This document shows positions 35,826 to 46,119 of a stretch of 64,000 bases of DNA, in pieces. The notes beneath the pieces are model-generated. The model saw only the letters and a program-made list of their open reading frames with translations. It made no database searches and was not told where the DNA came from. The position numbers and the translations under genes were made by a program. This DNA is from Neisseriaceae bacterium TC5R-5 (lineage in GTDB: Bacteria; Pseudomonadota; Gammaproteobacteria; Burkholderiales; Chromobacteriaceae). Within the stretch, counting starts at the first letter, position 1; the number at the start of each line of letters is the position of its first letter. The stretch is taken from NCBI GenBank assembly GCA_020830965.2, contig JACCFC020000001.1:65500-129499 (forward strand). Reading direction: 5' to 3'.

Positions 35826-36725
35826 ATGGACGCTTTAAGTCTGCCGCAGGTACGGCAACGGGTATTTGTGTTGTGGCAGTTAGCCAAACCCAAAGTGGTG
35901 CTCTTGGTTATGTTTTGTGCCGTGGTTGGCATGTTTCTGGCCAGCGAGGGTATGCCCAATCTTAGTTTGTTATTACCTGCTACCTTGGGTATTGCTTTAG
36001 TCGCTGGTGCGGCGGCCATGATTAATTGTCTAGTCGAGCGCACAATCGATGCGCGGATGCGGCGCACTGCATGGCGAGCTACGGCCCGTGGTGAGGTGGG
36101 TGTAGTCGAAACACTGACAGTAGCCTTAACGGCTGGTGGTCTTGGTATGGCCTTGCTGGTGAGTATGGTGAATGTATTGACGGCGTGGTTAACTTTAGCC
36201 ACTTTTGTTGGCTATGCCGTTGTTTATACTCTATTGCTTAAGCCATATACACCCCAGAATATCGTCATTGGTGGTGCCAGTGGAGCGATGCCCCCTGTAT
36301 TAGGTTGGGCAGCAATGACGGGGGAGGTAAGCGCCTTTGCCCTAGTGTTGTTTCTGATTATCTACACCTGGACTCCGCCACATTTTTGGGCTTTGGCACT
36401 ATATCGTCGCGACGAGTATGCGCGGGCTGGATTGCCAATGCTACCAGTGACACATGGCGAGCGTTTTACTACCTTGTCTATCTTGTTGTATTCTCTCTTG
36501 TTGTTCGCAATCACTCTGTTGCCGGTAGCATTGGCTGAGGCGGGTTTGATATATTTGACAGCAGTTTTGATTTTGAACATGCGGTTGATGTTTTTTGCGG
36601 TGAGTCTGCATCATCATTATTCTGACGCTCTGGCGCGTCGTACTTTTATCTGGTCGATCTGGTATTTGGTTGCTTTGTTTACAGCCTTACTGTTTGATCA
36701 TTATTGGCTGGTCTCAATTACCTGA
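35826..36725 (+). CDS. ctaB: Protoheme IX farnesyltransferase (heme O synthase)
   Basis: This UbiA-family enzyme attaches the farnesyl chain to protoheme, giving heme O, the substrate of CtaA. The protein has 299 residues and about nine membrane helices. The first Asp-rich motif reads [15 protein letters not shown], and the second loop reads [19 protein letters not shown]. It begins two bases after ctaA; its TGA overlaps the next ATG. Confidence 0.96.
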   Translation: MDALSLPQVRQRVFVLWQLAKPKVVLLVMFCAVVGMFLASEGMPNLSLLLPATLGIALVAGAAAMINCLVERTIDARMRRTAWRATARGEVGVVETLTVALTAGGLGMALLVSMVNVLTAWLTLATFVGYAVVYTLLLKPYTPQNIVIGGASGAMPPVLGWAAMTGEVSAFALVLFLIIYTWTPPHFWALALYRRDEYARAGLPMLPVTHGERFTTLSILLYSLLLFAITLLPVALAEAGLIYLTAVLILNMRLMFFAVSLHHHYSDALARRTFIWSIWYLVALFTALLFDHYWLVSIT

Positions 36726-37312
36726 TGCGAAACTTGTTAAAAGTATTCTGGATGCTTGTGTTGTGTTGTTTGGCCGTGTCGTGTAACCCGAAACCGGCTG
36801 CACTGAACTTCAAAGGTACAGATATTACTGGTACCAGTATGGGGGGCGATTTTCGTTTAATCGGGCAAGATGGTAAGCATCATAACCTTTCCGAATTTCG
36901 TGGTAAGGTGGTCGCTCTGTTTTTTGGGTATACTCACTGCCCTGATGTCTGCCCGACAACTTTGTTGGAGTACGCCACAGTACTGAAGAAACTAGGTGAT
37001 CAAGCAGATAAAGTCCAGGTGTTGTTTGTTAGCGTAGACCCTGAGCGTGATACACCACAGGTACTGGCTGCTTATATACCTCACTTTAACCCCGCTTTTA
37101 TCGGTTTGACGGGGAGTGTTGTCGAGCTTGAAAAAGTGAAAACCCAGTACAAAGTTGTGGCACAAAAAGTTAAGGCTCCAACGGGCTCTTACAGCGTTGA
37201 CCACAGTGCAGGGTCTTATTTGTTAGATCAAGAAGGTAAATTGCGAGTATTTGAGCAATATGGTGCTGATAGTGATAGTTTGACTTATGATATTGAGCAA
37301 TTGTTGCACTAA
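36725..37312 (+). CDS. SCO1/SenC family copper chaperone
   Basis: This SCO protein of 195 residues supplies copper or reducing power for the CuA site of subunit II. It has a lipoprotein-like signal with Cys20 in LAVSC, then the thioredoxin fold with the metal motif GYTHCPDVCPTT (Cys72, Cys76) and a conserved His in SVDHSAG. The ATG overlaps the ctaB stop (TGATG); the earlier TTG start is not needed. It closes the oxidase gene cluster. Confidence 0.94.
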   Translation: MRNLLKVFWMLVLCCLAVSCNPKPAALNFKGTDITGTSMGGDFRLIGQDGKHHNLSEFRGKVVALFFGYTHCPDVCPTTLLEYATVLKKLGDQADKVQVLFVSVDPERDTPQVLAAYIPHFNPAFIGLTGSVVELEKVKTQYKVVAQKVKAPTGSYSVDHSAGSYLLDQEGKLRVFEQYGADSDSLTYDIEQLLH

Positions 37313-37358
37313 ACTTAGCGTACTAGCGCCCTAATCATACATTAATGAAAGCCGGATC

Positions 37359-38126
37359 ATGGTGAGCAACGACAATCTCTCCGATAGGCCAGCGAGTTCC
37401 CAGCCTTCATTGGATCTGGCTAAATATACTTTGTCCTCACCAATGCAAATCGCTCAGCATCTTTCCAGTATTGCCAAGCATGGCCATATGGTTACGGTGT
37501 TTGCTAATAAAGGGAAAAACTTTATTCTGACTCGCTTACTTGAGGTGGATGCGCAGAATGAAGTATTTTTGTTTGATTGGGGGGCCGATCAAGAAATCAA
37601 CGAACAACTATTAAACAGCGAGCGTAATGTGTTTGTTTGTTCCCCAGATGGTGTCAAAACGCAGTTTGTTACCGGCCAGGCTCAACGCGTTATTTTGGAG
37701 GGGCAGCCAGCATTCGAGGTTGACTTACCTGAGCAGCTTATTAAGTTGCAGCGACGTGAGTTTTTTCGTATTCAGACGCCAGTTGTTACACCGGTTGTGT
37801 GTCATATTGCAGATTATCCTGGTAATCCGGTTAGTTTGAATCTTTTTGATATCAGCTTGGGTGGTATTAGCATGTGGTTACCTTTAGCGGCTATGCCAGG
37901 CTTTGACATCGGTCAACAGTACTTGCAATGCACTATTGACCTCAAGCCGTTTGGTAGTCTCAGCTTGGGCTTTGAAGTAAGACATAAATTGAGTTCTCAC
38001 TTGCGTAATGGCAATGAAGTGATGCGTATTGGTTGTGCTTATCTGCGTCTGACCCCCGCAATGGAAACACTTATTCAGCGCTATGTTGGTTTATTGGAGC
38101 GTGAACGTCGGGCTCTGGTAGGTTGA
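37359..38126 (+). CDS. Flagellar brake protein YcgR-like, PilZ domain
   Basis: This 255-residue protein has an N-terminal YcgR-type domain and a C-terminal PilZ domain. The c-di-GMP binding motifs are intact: QRREFFR (around residue 131) and DISLGG (164-169). YcgR proteins slow the flagellar motor when c-di-GMP is high. No flagellar gene is nearby. It lies only 35 bases before hisG, so it may share the his operon promoter. Confidence 0.9.
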   Translation: MVSNDNLSDRPASSQPSLDLAKYTLSSPMQIAQHLSSIAKHGHMVTVFANKGKNFILTRLLEVDAQNEVFLFDWGADQEINEQLLNSERNVFVCSPDGVKTQFVTGQAQRVILEGQPAFEVDLPEQLIKLQRREFFRIQTPVVTPVVCHIADYPGNPVSLNLFDISLGGISMWLPLAAMPGFDIGQQYLQCTIDLKPFGSLSLGFEVRHKLSSHLRNGNEVMRIGCAYLRLTPAMETLIQRYVGLLERERRALVG

Positions 38127-38161
38127 CATCTTCCCTTAAAATTAATTTGTTTTAAAAAATC

Positions 38162-38806
38162 ATGGCACTGACTATTGCTCTGTCTAAAGGGCGTATTTTT
38201 GATGAAACTCTTCCTCTGTTGGCCGCCGCAGGTATTGCGCCGGTAGAAGATCCAGAAGCTTCCCGTAAACTGATTATTGCGACTAATCATCCTGATGTTC
38301 GACTAGTGATTGTGCGTGCCTCAGATGTGCCGACTTATGTGCAATATGGTGCCGCAGATCTGGGAATTGCCGGCCGTGATGTGTTGATTGAGCATGGTGG
38401 TTTGGGCTTGTATCAGCCGCTGGATTTAAATATTGCAAGCTGTCGTATGATGGTAGCGGTGCAAAATGGTTTTGATTATGAGGCGGCAGTACGTCATGGT
38501 GCGCGTTTAAAAGTGGCCACGAAATATCCTCAAATTGCCCGCGAGCATTTTGCAGAAAAGGGTGTGCATGTCGATATTATCAAGCTGTATGGCTCAATGG
38601 AGCTGGCACCCTTGGTTGGGTTGGCTGATGCAATCGTGGATTTGGTTTCTACTGGTGGTACTTTGCGTGCTAATAATCTAATCGCAGTGGAGCATATTCT
38701 GGATATCAGCTCGCGACTGGTGGTGAATCAGGCGGCGCTAAAGCTTAAGTACGCAACGATTCAGCCGGTGCTGGAAGCTTTTGCCGGTGCTGTTCAACCT
38801 TGCTGA
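38162..38806 (+). CDS. hisG: ATP phosphoribosyltransferase, short form
   Basis: HisG joins ATP and PRPP in the first committed step of histidine synthesis. At 214 residues it is the short form, lacking the C-terminal regulatory domain, and should need the HisZ subunit, which is not in this window. Family motifs include [28 protein letters not shown] and the PRPP-binding [18 protein letters not shown]. The ribosome site is weak. It begins the hisGDCBHAFIE run. Confidence 0.96.
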   Translation: MALTIALSKGRIFDETLPLLAAAGIAPVEDPEASRKLIIATNHPDVRLVIVRASDVPTYVQYGAADLGIAGRDVLIEHGGLGLYQPLDLNIASCRMMVAVQNGFDYEAAVRHGARLKVATKYPQIAREHFAEKGVHVDIIKLYGSMELAPLVGLADAIVDLVSTGGTLRANNLIAVEHILDISSRLVVNQAALKLKYATIQPVLEAFAGAVQPC

Positions 38807-38892
38807 TTGCTCATTTTTAGCTACAAGAATCATAGACAAATAGTGTTTTGCCTGTTGTCAGTGTTTTTTGGTGGCGGATTAGAAAACGACTC

Positions 38893-40185
38893 ATGTTAAA
38901 ACTCTCGTCTGATCAGATTGATTTTATTCCCCGTTTGCAAAACTTGTTAGCGTTTGAAACCGCACAGGATGCGTCCGTTGACGCTACGGTGGCGGCTATA
39001 TGCGCTGAGGTCAAGACGCGTGGTGATAGTGCGCTGCTTGAATATACCAACCGCTTTGATCATATGCGGGCAGCATCGATGGCCGATCTCACGCTATCGC
39101 GAGAACAGATGGAGGCTGCATATCTACGTTTATCTGATACCGTGCGCGATGCACTGACTAAGGCTGCCGAGCGGGTGCGTCGTTACCATGAAAAGCAATT
39201 GCTGCACTCATGGAGCTATGAAGATGAGGACGGTACTTTATTGGGGCAGCAGGTAACAGCACTGGATAGGGTGGGCATTTATGTGCCGGGCGGTAAAGCG
39301 GCTTATCCCAGTTCGGTGTTGATGAATGCTCTGCCTGCCAAAGTAGCTGGTGTTGATGAAATCATCATGGTCGTGCCAACACCAAAGGGCGAGCGTAATG
39401 ATCTGGTTTTGGCGGCTGCATATATTGCTGGCGTTGATCAAGTATTTACTTGCGGTGGTGCGCAGGCTGTTGCTGCTTTGGCTTATGGCACTGAGACGAT
39501 ACCGCAAGTCGATAAAATTACCGGTCCCGGTAATGCCTATGTTGCTGCAGCTAAGCGTCGCGTATTTGGGGTGGTCGGCATTGATATGGTGGCCGGCCCA
39601 TCTGAGATTTTGGTGATTTGTGATGGCACGACTAATCCGGATTGGGTGGCGATGGATCTATTCAGTCAGGCGGAGCATGATGAAATTGCGCAGGCTATCT
39701 TGCTGTGTCCATCTGCCGAATATATCACTAGGGTCGAGGCTAGTATTGCCAGACTGCTGCCGGTGATGCCCCGACGCCATATCATCGAAGCCAGTCTACA
39801 TAATCGTGGTGCCTTAATTCAGGTGAAAAATTTAGCTGAAGCTTGTGAGATGGCTAATTATATTGCGCCCGAGCACCTGGAGCTGTCTGTTGAGGATCCC
39901 GAGGCCTTACTGCCAAAAATACGCCATGCCGGTGCTATTTTTATGGGGCGCTTTACTTCGGAAAGCCTAGGTGACTATTGTGCTGGGCCGAATCATGTAT
40001 TACCCACCAGCCGCACTGCCCGTTTTGCCAGTCCTTTGGGAGTGTATGATTTTCAGAAGCGAACCAGCTTGATCAGGGTGTCGCGGTCTGGCGCGCAGAC
40101 TTTGGGACGTATCGCCAGTGTGTTAGCGCATGGAGAAGGTTTAAGTGCACACGCACGCGCAGCAGAGCTTAGACTTGAGCCCTAA
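38893..40185 (+). CDS. hisD: Histidinol dehydrogenase
   Basis: This NAD-dependent zinc enzyme oxidises histidinol to histidine, the last two steps of the pathway. The protein has 430 residues. Signature segments are [35 protein letters not shown] and [10 protein letters not shown] with the catalytic His pair. I chose the ATG at 38893; the frame stays open 15 codons upstream without conservation. Confidence 0.97.
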   Translation: MLKLSSDQIDFIPRLQNLLAFETAQDASVDATVAAICAEVKTRGDSALLEYTNRFDHMRAASMADLTLSREQMEAAYLRLSDTVRDALTKAAERVRRYHEKQLLHSWSYEDEDGTLLGQQVTALDRVGIYVPGGKAAYPSSVLMNALPAKVAGVDEIIMVVPTPKGERNDLVLAAAYIAGVDQVFTCGGAQAVAALAYGTETIPQVDKITGPGNAYVAAAKRRVFGVVGIDMVAGPSEILVICDGTTNPDWVAMDLFSQAEHDEIAQAILLCPSAEYITRVEASIARLLPVMPRRHIIEASLHNRGALIQVKNLAEACEMANYIAPEHLELSVEDPEALLPKIRHAGAIFMGRFTSESLGDYCAGPNHVLPTSRTARFASPLGVYDFQKRTSLIRVSRSGAQTLGRIASVLAHGEGLSAHARAAELRLEP

Positions 40186-40281
40186 TCTGCTTTGGGAGAT
40201 GGTAGCCTGTGATACTATGGCACCTGGTTTTTTGCTTAATTCTAGGCCTCGCTATTGCGGTGCCAGCCTAATGGCGAAGTC

Positions 40282-41352
40282 ATGAAAAAATCGGTTCAAC
40301 AATTGGTGCGTGATGAAGTTCAGTCTATCAGTGCTTATCCGGTTGCGGATGCTACCGGGTATATCAAACTGGACGCGATGGAAAACCCCTGGCCGTTACC
40401 AGAGGAGTTACGTCATCGTTTAGCTGGGTTGTTAGCGGATGTTGCAATCAACCGCTATCCAGATCCGGCTGGTGGCGGAATACAGCAGCAGCTTAAGCAA
40501 GTATTTGCAATACCAGAGCAGGCTGAGGTAATACTCGGCAATGGCTCAGATGAGTTGATCACACTGATCACTCAGGCATTAGCGCGACCAGGTGCCAAAT
40601 TACTGGCCTTGGAGCCTTCTTTTGTGATGTACCGGCTTAATGCCTCGTTTTCCGGCATGCAATATATTGGTGTGCCATTACAGGCTGATTTCAGCTTGAA
40701 TTTGACTGCTACCTTGGCGGCTATTGCCGAGCACCAACCTGCAGTGGTCTTTGTGTCCTATCCTAATAATCCGACCGGGCCGCGCTTTGCTCGTGCTGAG
40801 GTTGCTGCCATCTGCGAGGCAGCGCCTGGCTTGGTTGTGGTTGATGAGGCTTATCAGGCTTTTGCCAGTGACAGTTTTATGAATATGGTGGGCAAGCTGG
40901 ATAATTTGCTGGTTATGCGTACCTTATCCAAGCTGGGCTTGGCCGGTATCCGTTTGGGTTATGCTGCTGCTTCATCACAATGGATTAACGAGTTGAACAA
41001 GGTACGACCACCTTACAATATCAATGTGTTGACGCAGGCAGTAGCGAGTTTTGCATTACAAAATATTGCTGTCTTTGAACAACAGGCTGCTGAGCTGTGC
41101 CGTGAGCGCAGTCGTTTGTTTGCGGCATTAGCGAATTATCCCATTGTTCAGGTATTTCCCTCGGAAGCCAATTTCATCACAATTCGAGTGAATGATGCTG
41201 TCGCCTTATATCAGCATTTTAAGAATCAGCAGATTCTTGTTAAAAAACTAGATGGCAGCCACCCGTTGTTGGCAGGCTGCTTGCGTCTGACAGTTGGTGC
41301 CCCGCATGAAAATGATGCGGTGCTGGCTGCCTTGAATACTTACTTTGCTTGA
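40282..41352 (+). CDS. hisC: Histidinol-phosphate aminotransferase
   Basis: This class I/II PLP aminotransferase of 356 residues converts imidazole-acetol phosphate to histidinol phosphate. Motifs seen are DAMENPWPLP, GNGSDELI, SYPNNPTGPRF, VVDEAYQAF and the PLP lysine in TLSKLGLAGIRLGY. The ATG at 40282 matches the family start. hisB follows after three bases. Confidence 0.96.
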   Translation: MKKSVQQLVRDEVQSISAYPVADATGYIKLDAMENPWPLPEELRHRLAGLLADVAINRYPDPAGGGIQQQLKQVFAIPEQAEVILGNGSDELITLITQALARPGAKLLALEPSFVMYRLNASFSGMQYIGVPLQADFSLNLTATLAAIAEHQPAVVFVSYPNNPTGPRFARAEVAAICEAAPGLVVVDEAYQAFASDSFMNMVGKLDNLLVMRTLSKLGLAGIRLGYAAASSQWINELNKVRPPYNINVLTQAVASFALQNIAVFEQQAAELCRERSRLFAALANYPIVQVFPSEANFITIRVNDAVALYQHFKNQQILVKKLDGSHPLLAGCLRLTVGAPHENDAVLAALNTYFA

Positions 41353-41355
41353 GCC

Positions 41356-41949
41356 ATGAGAACTGCAACGATTAGCCGTAATACCCTAGAAACCCAGATC
41401 ACCGTGACTATCAACCTAGATGGCAGCGGTGTTGGTCGCTTTGATACAGGTCTACCTTTTTTAGACCACATGCTGGATCAGATTGCCCGGCATGGCCTGA
41501 TTGATCTGGATATTGTGGCAAAAGGCGATTTGCACATTGATGCTCATCATACCGTGGAAGATTTGGGCATTACACTTGGCCAAGCATTTGCCAAAGCAAT
41601 AGGTAATAAGCAGGGCATCCGTCGTTATGGCCACGCTTATGTGCCCCTAGATGAGGCTCTAAGCCGCGTGGTGATTGATTTGTCTGGGCGCCCAAGTTTG
41701 GTGTATGAGCTCAAGTTTACCCGTGCCAGTATCGGTCAATTTGATGTGGATCTGTTTTCCGAGTTTTTCCATGGCTTTGTTAATCACAGCATGGTGACTT
41801 TGCATATAGATAATTTGCGTGGGATCAACAGTCATCACCAGGCAGAAACTGTCTTTAAAGCATTTGGCCGCGCTTTGCGGATGGCTTGTGAATTTGATGA
41901 GCGAATGGCGGGGCAAATGCCCTCCACAAAAGGAACACTAACGGCATGA
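41356..41949 (+). CDS. hisB: Imidazoleglycerol-phosphate dehydratase
   Basis: This 197-residue manganese enzyme dehydrates imidazole glycerol phosphate. It is the single-function form without the phosphatase domain that E. coli HisB carries, so histidinol phosphatase must be encoded elsewhere. Metal-binding repeats are visible as [22 protein letters not shown] and [16 protein letters not shown]. Its stop overlaps the hisH start (ATGA). Confidence 0.97.
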   Translation: MRTATISRNTLETQITVTINLDGSGVGRFDTGLPFLDHMLDQIARHGLIDLDIVAKGDLHIDAHHTVEDLGITLGQAFAKAIGNKQGIRRYGHAYVPLDEALSRVVIDLSGRPSLVYELKFTRASIGQFDVDLFSEFFHGFVNHSMVTLHIDNLRGINSHHQAETVFKAFGRALRMACEFDERMAGQMPSTKGTLTA

Positions 41950-42587
41950 AAGTGGCTGTTGTTGATTATGGGATGGGTAATTTGCACTCGGTGCTCAAGT
42001 CGGCTCAGGCCGTCAATGATGGGACTGCCGAGATATTTCTGAGCCGTGATCCAGAGCAAATTGTCAAAGCCGATAAAGTATTGTTTCCAGGACAGGGGGC
42101 CATGCCGGATTGTATGCGTGAGCTTAAAGCATGCGGCTTGGCGGAGGCGATCCTGGAAGTAACGAAAACCAAACCATTTTTTGGTATTTGTGTTGGCGCC
42201 CAGCTATTATTTGAATTGAGTGAAGAAGGTGACACCCCCGGTTTAGCGTTATTTCCCGGCACGGTGCGCCGCTTTGCTAAAGGTTTACGTGACAGTCATG
42301 GTGAAAAGCTGAAAGTCCCCCATATGGGTTGGAATCAGGTTTACCAAACTAGCTTTCATCCTTTGTTTAGCGGGATTGCCGATGGAGAGCGTTTCTATTT
42401 TGTGCATAGCTATTATTTTGCACCGGTAGATTCGTCTTTGAGTTTAGCTGAAGCTGAATATCCAGAACGTTTTTCCTGTGTTGTTGGTCGTGGAAATGTC
42501 TTTGCTACTCAGTTTCACACCGAAAAGAGCCACCGGGCAGGGCTTCAGATGATGAAGAACTTCTTAGCCTGGGATGGCAGTGTTTAA
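41946..42587 (+). CDS. hisH: Imidazole glycerol phosphate synthase, glutaminase subunit
   Basis: HisH (213 residues) releases ammonia from glutamine and feeds it to HisF. The class I glutaminase triad is seen as the Cys in [12 protein letters not shown] and the His-Glu in TQFHTEKSH. The oxyanion region reads PGQGAMPDC. It is translationally coupled to hisB. Confidence 0.96.
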   Translation: MKVAVVDYGMGNLHSVLKSAQAVNDGTAEIFLSRDPEQIVKADKVLFPGQGAMPDCMRELKACGLAEAILEVTKTKPFFGICVGAQLLFELSEEGDTPGLALFPGTVRRFAKGLRDSHGEKLKVPHMGWNQVYQTSFHPLFSGIADGERFYFVHSYYFAPVDSSLSLAEAEYPERFSCVVGRGNVFATQFHTEKSHRAGLQMMKNFLAWDGSV

Positions 42588-42607
42588 CTTACGTTTAATT
42601 TAGCATC

Positions 42608-43348
42608 ATGCTACTGATTCCCGCGATAGACCTGAAAGACGGTCAGTGCGTGCGCCTGAAACAAGGCGTCATGGACGATGCCACCATTTTTTCTGACGAT
42701 CCAGTGCAGGTTGCCGCTCATTGGCGCGACCAGGGCGCCCGGCGTTTACATTTGGTGGATCTTAACGGCGCGTTTGCCGGTAAGCCCAAAAACCTTTCCA
42801 TAATCAAGAAGATTCTGGAAGAGGTTGGTAATGATCTCCCTGTGCAGTTGGGTGGAGGTTTGCGAGATCTGGATACCATAGAAAAATATCTTGATATGGG
42901 TCTGGCTTATGTGATTATTGGTACTGCAGCGGTAAAAACCCCCGGGTTTTTGCACGATGCCTGTGATGCTTTTCCTGGGCAGGTAATCGTTGGCTTGGAT
43001 GCTAAAGATGGCATGGTCGCCATTGATGGCTGGGCAAAAGTGACCGCTCATAATGTGATTGATCTGGCTAAACGCTTTGAGGACTACGGCGTGAACTCGG
43101 TGATTTATACCGATATAGGCCGCGATGGCATGATGAATGGTGTCAATATTGAGGCAACAGTTAAATTGGCACAGGCTCTGACCGTTCCAGTTATCGCCTC
43201 GGGTGGCTTGACCAATCTGGATGATATTCGTGCTTTGTGTGCCGTAAGTGATGAAGGCATTGAAGGGGCGATCACTGGTCGTGCAATCTACGAGGGCAGT
43301 ATTGACTTTGCTGCTGCGCAAACCCTGGCCGACGAGTTATCCGAATAG
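42608..43348 (+). CDS. hisA: 1-(5-phosphoribosyl)-5-[(5-phosphoribosylamino)methylideneamino] imidazole-4-carboxamide isomerase
   Basis: HisA is a 246-residue TIM barrel that opens the ribose ring of ProFAR. It shows the half-barrel repeats and catalytic Asp residues in [17 protein letters not shown] and [12 protein letters not shown], plus phosphate-binding GGGLRDL and SGGLTNLDD. It is followed by a hairpin before hisF. Confidence 0.97.
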   Translation: MLLIPAIDLKDGQCVRLKQGVMDDATIFSDDPVQVAAHWRDQGARRLHLVDLNGAFAGKPKNLSIIKKILEEVGNDLPVQLGGGLRDLDTIEKYLDMGLAYVIIGTAAVKTPGFLHDACDAFPGQVIVGLDAKDGMVAIDGWAKVTAHNVIDLAKRFEDYGVNSVIYTDIGRDGMMNGVNIEATVKLAQALTVPVIASGGLTNLDDIRALCAVSDEGIEGAITGRAIYEGSIDFAAAQTLADELSE

Positions 43349-43364
43349 TCGGCACAGTACATTC

Positions 43365-43401
43365 AAAAGCAACAGCATCATCTTTTGATCCTGTTGCTTT
43401 T
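43365..43401 (+). terminator. Hairpin between hisA and hisF
   Basis: AAAAGCAACAG (43365-43375) pairs exactly with CTGTTGCTTTT (43391-43401). The loop is 15 bases and the 3' flank is T/C-rich. It lies inside the his operon, so it may be a partial terminator or an mRNA-processing or stability element rather than an operon end. Confidence 0.5.
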
Positions 43402-43438
43402 GCCTTTCCTTTCTCATTTCTCTAACGTGTGCCCAACC

Positions 43439-44203
43439 ATGCTTGCTAAACGTATTATCCCCTGTCTGGATGTGACGGCTGGACGTGTCGTGAAAGGTGT
43501 TAATTTTGTCGGTTTACGTGATGCTGGCGACCCGGTGGAAATTGCCCGGCGTTACAATGAGCAAGGTGCTGATGAGCTGACTTTTCTGGATATTACAGCC
43601 AGTTCCGATCAGCGTGACATGATCTTTTCTGTTATTGAGGCGGTTGCCGAGCAAGTGTTTATCCCCTTAACCGTGGGTGGAGGGGTGCGTGAGGTGGCGG
43701 ATATTCGGCGCTTACTTCGTGCTGGAGCCGACAAGGTTAGTATCAATACCGCTGCGGTGACGAATCCAGAGTTGGTACGGGCGGCTGCGGATCATTTTGG
43801 TAGCCAATGTATTGTGGTGGCGCTGGATGCCAAAGCGGTCTCCCCGAAAAATGATCGTTGGGAAGTGTTTACCCACGGTGGTCGCCATCGTACCGGTATA
43901 GATGCTGTCGAATGGGCACAAAAAATGCAGCAGCTGGGAGCGGGTGAAATTCTGCTGACCAGTATGGATAGAGATGGCACCAAGATCGGTTTTAATCTGC
44001 CCTTGACCAAGGCTGTTGCCCAGGCGGTAGACATCCCGGTGATCGCCTCTGGTGGTGTGGGTAATTTACAGCATCTGGTAGAAGGGGTGACTCTGGGTAA
44101 GGCCGATGCGGTCTTGGCAGCCAGTATTTTTCATTTTGCTGAATATACGGTGGCACAGGCGAAACAAGCGATGCGTGACGCAGGCATTGAAGTTCGCATG
44201 TGA
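43439..44203 (+). CDS. hisF: Imidazole glycerol phosphate synthase, cyclase subunit
   Basis: HisF is a 254-residue TIM barrel that uses HisH-derived ammonia to make imidazole glycerol phosphate and AICAR. Catalytic aspartates are in [17 protein letters not shown] and [13 protein letters not shown]; phosphate sites read GGGVREVAD and SGGVGNLQH. The ATG at 43439 gives the conserved start [17 protein letters not shown] made here connects to purH further along the window. Confidence 0.97.
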   Translation: MLAKRIIPCLDVTAGRVVKGVNFVGLRDAGDPVEIARRYNEQGADELTFLDITASSDQRDMIFSVIEAVAEQVFIPLTVGGGVREVADIRRLLRAGADKVSINTAAVTNPELVRAAADHFGSQCIVVALDAKAVSPKNDRWEVFTHGGRHRTGIDAVEWAQKMQQLGAGEILLTSMDRDGTKIGFNLPLTKAVAQAVDIPVIASGGVGNLQHLVEGVTLGKADAVLAASIFHFAEYTVAQAKQAMRDAGIEVRM

Positions 44204-44212
44204 GAGGTGGTT

Positions 44213-44599
44213 ATGGATTGGTTGAATGAAGTTAAGTGGGACAAGGCGGGTCTGGTTACTGCCATTGCACAGGATGGGCAAAGCGGCAGGGTATTGATGG
44301 TAGCCTGGATGAACCGTGAGAGTTTGAGTCTGACCGCGGCCACGGGTATTGCGCATTACTGGAGCCGCTCGCGCCAGAAGTTGTGGAAAAAAGGTGAAGA
44401 GTCTGGCCATATGCAAACTGTCCGAGAATTACGCCTGGATTGTGACGGGGACGTGATTGTGATGCAGATTGAACAAGCTGCAGGAATAGCCTGTCATACT
44501 GGGCGGGAGAGTTGTTTTTACCGTCGTTTTGAGAATGGTGCTTGGGTGACTGTCGATGACGTTATCAAAGATCCGCAGGCAATTTACGGGCGGCATTGA
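44213..44599 (+). CDS. hisI: Phosphoribosyl-AMP cyclohydrolase
   Basis: This 128-residue enzyme opens the adenine ring of PR-AMP. It is the separate HisI form, not fused to HisE. Zinc and magnesium ligands show in [40 protein letters not shown] immediately precedes the ATG at 44213. Confidence 0.96.
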   Translation: MDWLNEVKWDKAGLVTAIAQDGQSGRVLMVAWMNRESLSLTAATGIAHYWSRSRQKLWKKGEESGHMQTVRELRLDCDGDVIVMQIEQAAGIACHTGRESCFYRRFENGAWVTVDDVIKDPQAIYGRH

Positions 44600-44632
44600 C
44601 TGTCTAGTAATCGTTTTGCCATAAAGTTTTCG

Positions 44633-44638
44633 TATAAT
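44633..44638 (+). promoter_or_regulatory. Possible internal -10 element before hisE
   Basis: A perfect TATAAT lies 42 bases before the hisE start. The best -35 at the right distance is poor, so a weak internal promoter for hisE-hinT-tatABC is possible but not secure. Confidence 0.3.
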
Positions 44639-44680
44639 GTTCGATCCTGTTTGGGCGAGCGCAATCCTGTGAGGGCAGAA

Positions 44681-45007
44681 ATGAGCTTGGACGTTTTGAA
44701 AACGATAGCTGATACGCTGGAGAGCAGGCGTCAGGCTAGTGCACAGACTTCTTATGTCGCTTCCTTATTTCAAAAGGGGGAGGATGCCATACTGAAGAAG
44801 GTAGCAGAGGAGGCAGCGGAAACTTTGTTGGCCTCGAAAGATAAGGATAAGCTGCATTTAGTGCGTGAAGTAGCTGATTTATGGTTTCATAGTATGATCT
44901 TGTTGGCATATCATGGTTTGCGGCCGGAAGACGTATTAATGGAGTTGAAGCGGCGAGAAGGTATTTCTGGTCTGGATGAAAAAGCCTCGCGCCCTATTAC
45001 GCCTTGA
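44681..45007 (+). CDS. hisE: Phosphoribosyl-ATP pyrophosphatase
   Basis: HisE (108 residues) is an all-helical MazG-like enzyme that removes pyrophosphate from PR-ATP. The magnesium-binding pattern is visible as [20 protein letters not shown] and the following EVADLWFH. It acts just before HisI. The ATG at 44681 has GAGGGCAG upstream. Confidence 0.95.
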   Translation: MSLDVLKTIADTLESRRQASAQTSYVASLFQKGEDAILKKVAEEAAETLLASKDKDKLHLVREVADLWFHSMILLAYHGLRPEDVLMELKRREGISGLDEKASRPITP

Positions 45008-45026
45008 TGAGTGGAGCCAGGACAGA

Positions 45027-45350
45027 ATGAGCGATTGTATTTTTTGCAAGATCGTGGCTGGGCAAATACCCGCTACCAAGATTTATGAAGACGATGATGT
45101 TGTGGCGTTTCATGATATTCGACCGATTGCTCCGGTGCACTTCATGCTGATCCCCAAGTTGCATGTTGATTCGCTGGCACATTGTGGACCTGAGCAGCAG
45201 GTGCTGTTGGGGAAAATGCTGCTGCTAGCGCCTAAGCTTGCACAAGAGCAGGGTTTGGAGAAGGGTTTTAAGACAGCGATTAACACCGGGCACGGTGGGG
45301 GGCAGGAGGTGTTTCACCTGCATGTGCATGTGTTTGGTCATCCTGCTTGA
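45027..45350 (+). CDS. hinT: HIT family nucleotide-binding protein HinT
   Basis: HinT (107 residues) is a purine nucleoside phosphoramidase. It begins with the Cys-containing CIFCKIVAGQIPATKIYEDD and ends with the histidine triad HLHVHVFGHP. The hisE-hinT-tatA linkage is common in betaproteobacteria. Confidence 0.95.
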   Translation: MSDCIFCKIVAGQIPATKIYEDDDVVAFHDIRPIAPVHFMLIPKLHVDSLAHCGPEQQVLLGKMLLLAPKLAQEQGLEKGFKTAINTGHGGGQEVFHLHVHVFGHPA

Positions 45351-45390
45351 GTTAAGCAGTTGGTTTCTTTGCAAATTAAGGATATAGATT

Positions 45391-45600
45391 ATGGGATCTT
45401 TCAGCATTTGGCATTGGGTAGTGGTCTTGCTGATTGTTGTGCTGGTGTTTGGCACCAAAAAATTACGTAATATCGGCCAAGACTTGGGCGGTGCGGTGAA
45501 AGGTTTTAAAGAAGGCATGAGCGAGGCCGAGAAAGAGGCTCAGAACAAGCCTGCAGAAACGGGTCGGATTATCGACAATAATGAGTTGGACAAAAAATAA
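45391..45600 (+). CDS. tatA: Sec-independent protein translocase subunit TatA
   Basis: TatA (69 residues) forms the pore part of the twin-arginine translocase for folded proteins. It has one N-terminal membrane helix ([20 protein letters not shown]), then the conserved amphipathic helix beginning [28 protein letters not shown] precedes the ATG. Confidence 0.96.
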   Translation: MGSFSIWHWVVVLLIVVLVFGTKKLRNIGQDLGGAVKGFKEGMSEAEKEAQNKPAETGRIIDNNELDKK

Positions 45601-45615
45601 GCCCTAGGCGGTAGC

Positions 45616-46119
45616 GTGTTTGATATTAGCTTTGGCGAAATTATTTTGATCGGTGTCGTTGCTCTAGTCGTGCTGGGGCCCGAGCGCCTGCCCACGGTCG
45701 CCCGCACTTTGGGGTCTTTGCTCGGCCGTGCTCAGCGCTTTGTGGCGACGGTAAAGGCTGATATTCAGCAGCAGGCCAATTTATCTGGTTTGAATGAAAT
45801 TCGGCAGGATTTTCAGGATGCGGCCAGCTCATTTAAGAATAAGGTGGAGGCGGAGGTTGGCAGTGTGCGTGAGGTGATAGAGCACAATGTGGCTGAAGTG
45901 CGTGCTGTGGCTCATAATGCTGAAGCGCAGGTGCAGGAGATTGTGCATACTGTTCATGAAGACCTGCACCATACTGCTGAGGTGCCGCAGGAGGCATCGG
46001 TGACTGAGGCGGTAAGCCTAGCCAATGAAAATCAGCCGGATTTATTTGAATCCCCACCTTCTCCCTTAGTACCAAATCATTTGGCTAAACCTAAATCTGA
46101 TCCATCCTCGCATGAATGA
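45616..46119 (+). CDS. tatB: Sec-independent protein translocase subunit TatB
   Basis: TatB (167 residues) binds Tat signal peptides together with TatC. The N-terminal helix reads FDISFGEIILIGVVALVVLG, followed by PERLPTVARTLGSLLGRAQR and a long helical, acidic tail. The start is a GTG at 45616. The 3' end overlaps tatC by 8 bases. Confidence 0.95.
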   Translation: MFDISFGEIILIGVVALVVLGPERLPTVARTLGSLLGRAQRFVATVKADIQQQANLSGLNEIRQDFQDAASSFKNKVEAEVGSVREVIEHNVAEVRAVAHNAEAQVQEIVHTVHEDLHHTAEVPQEASVTEAVSLANENQPDLFESPPSPLVPNHLAKPKSDPSSHE

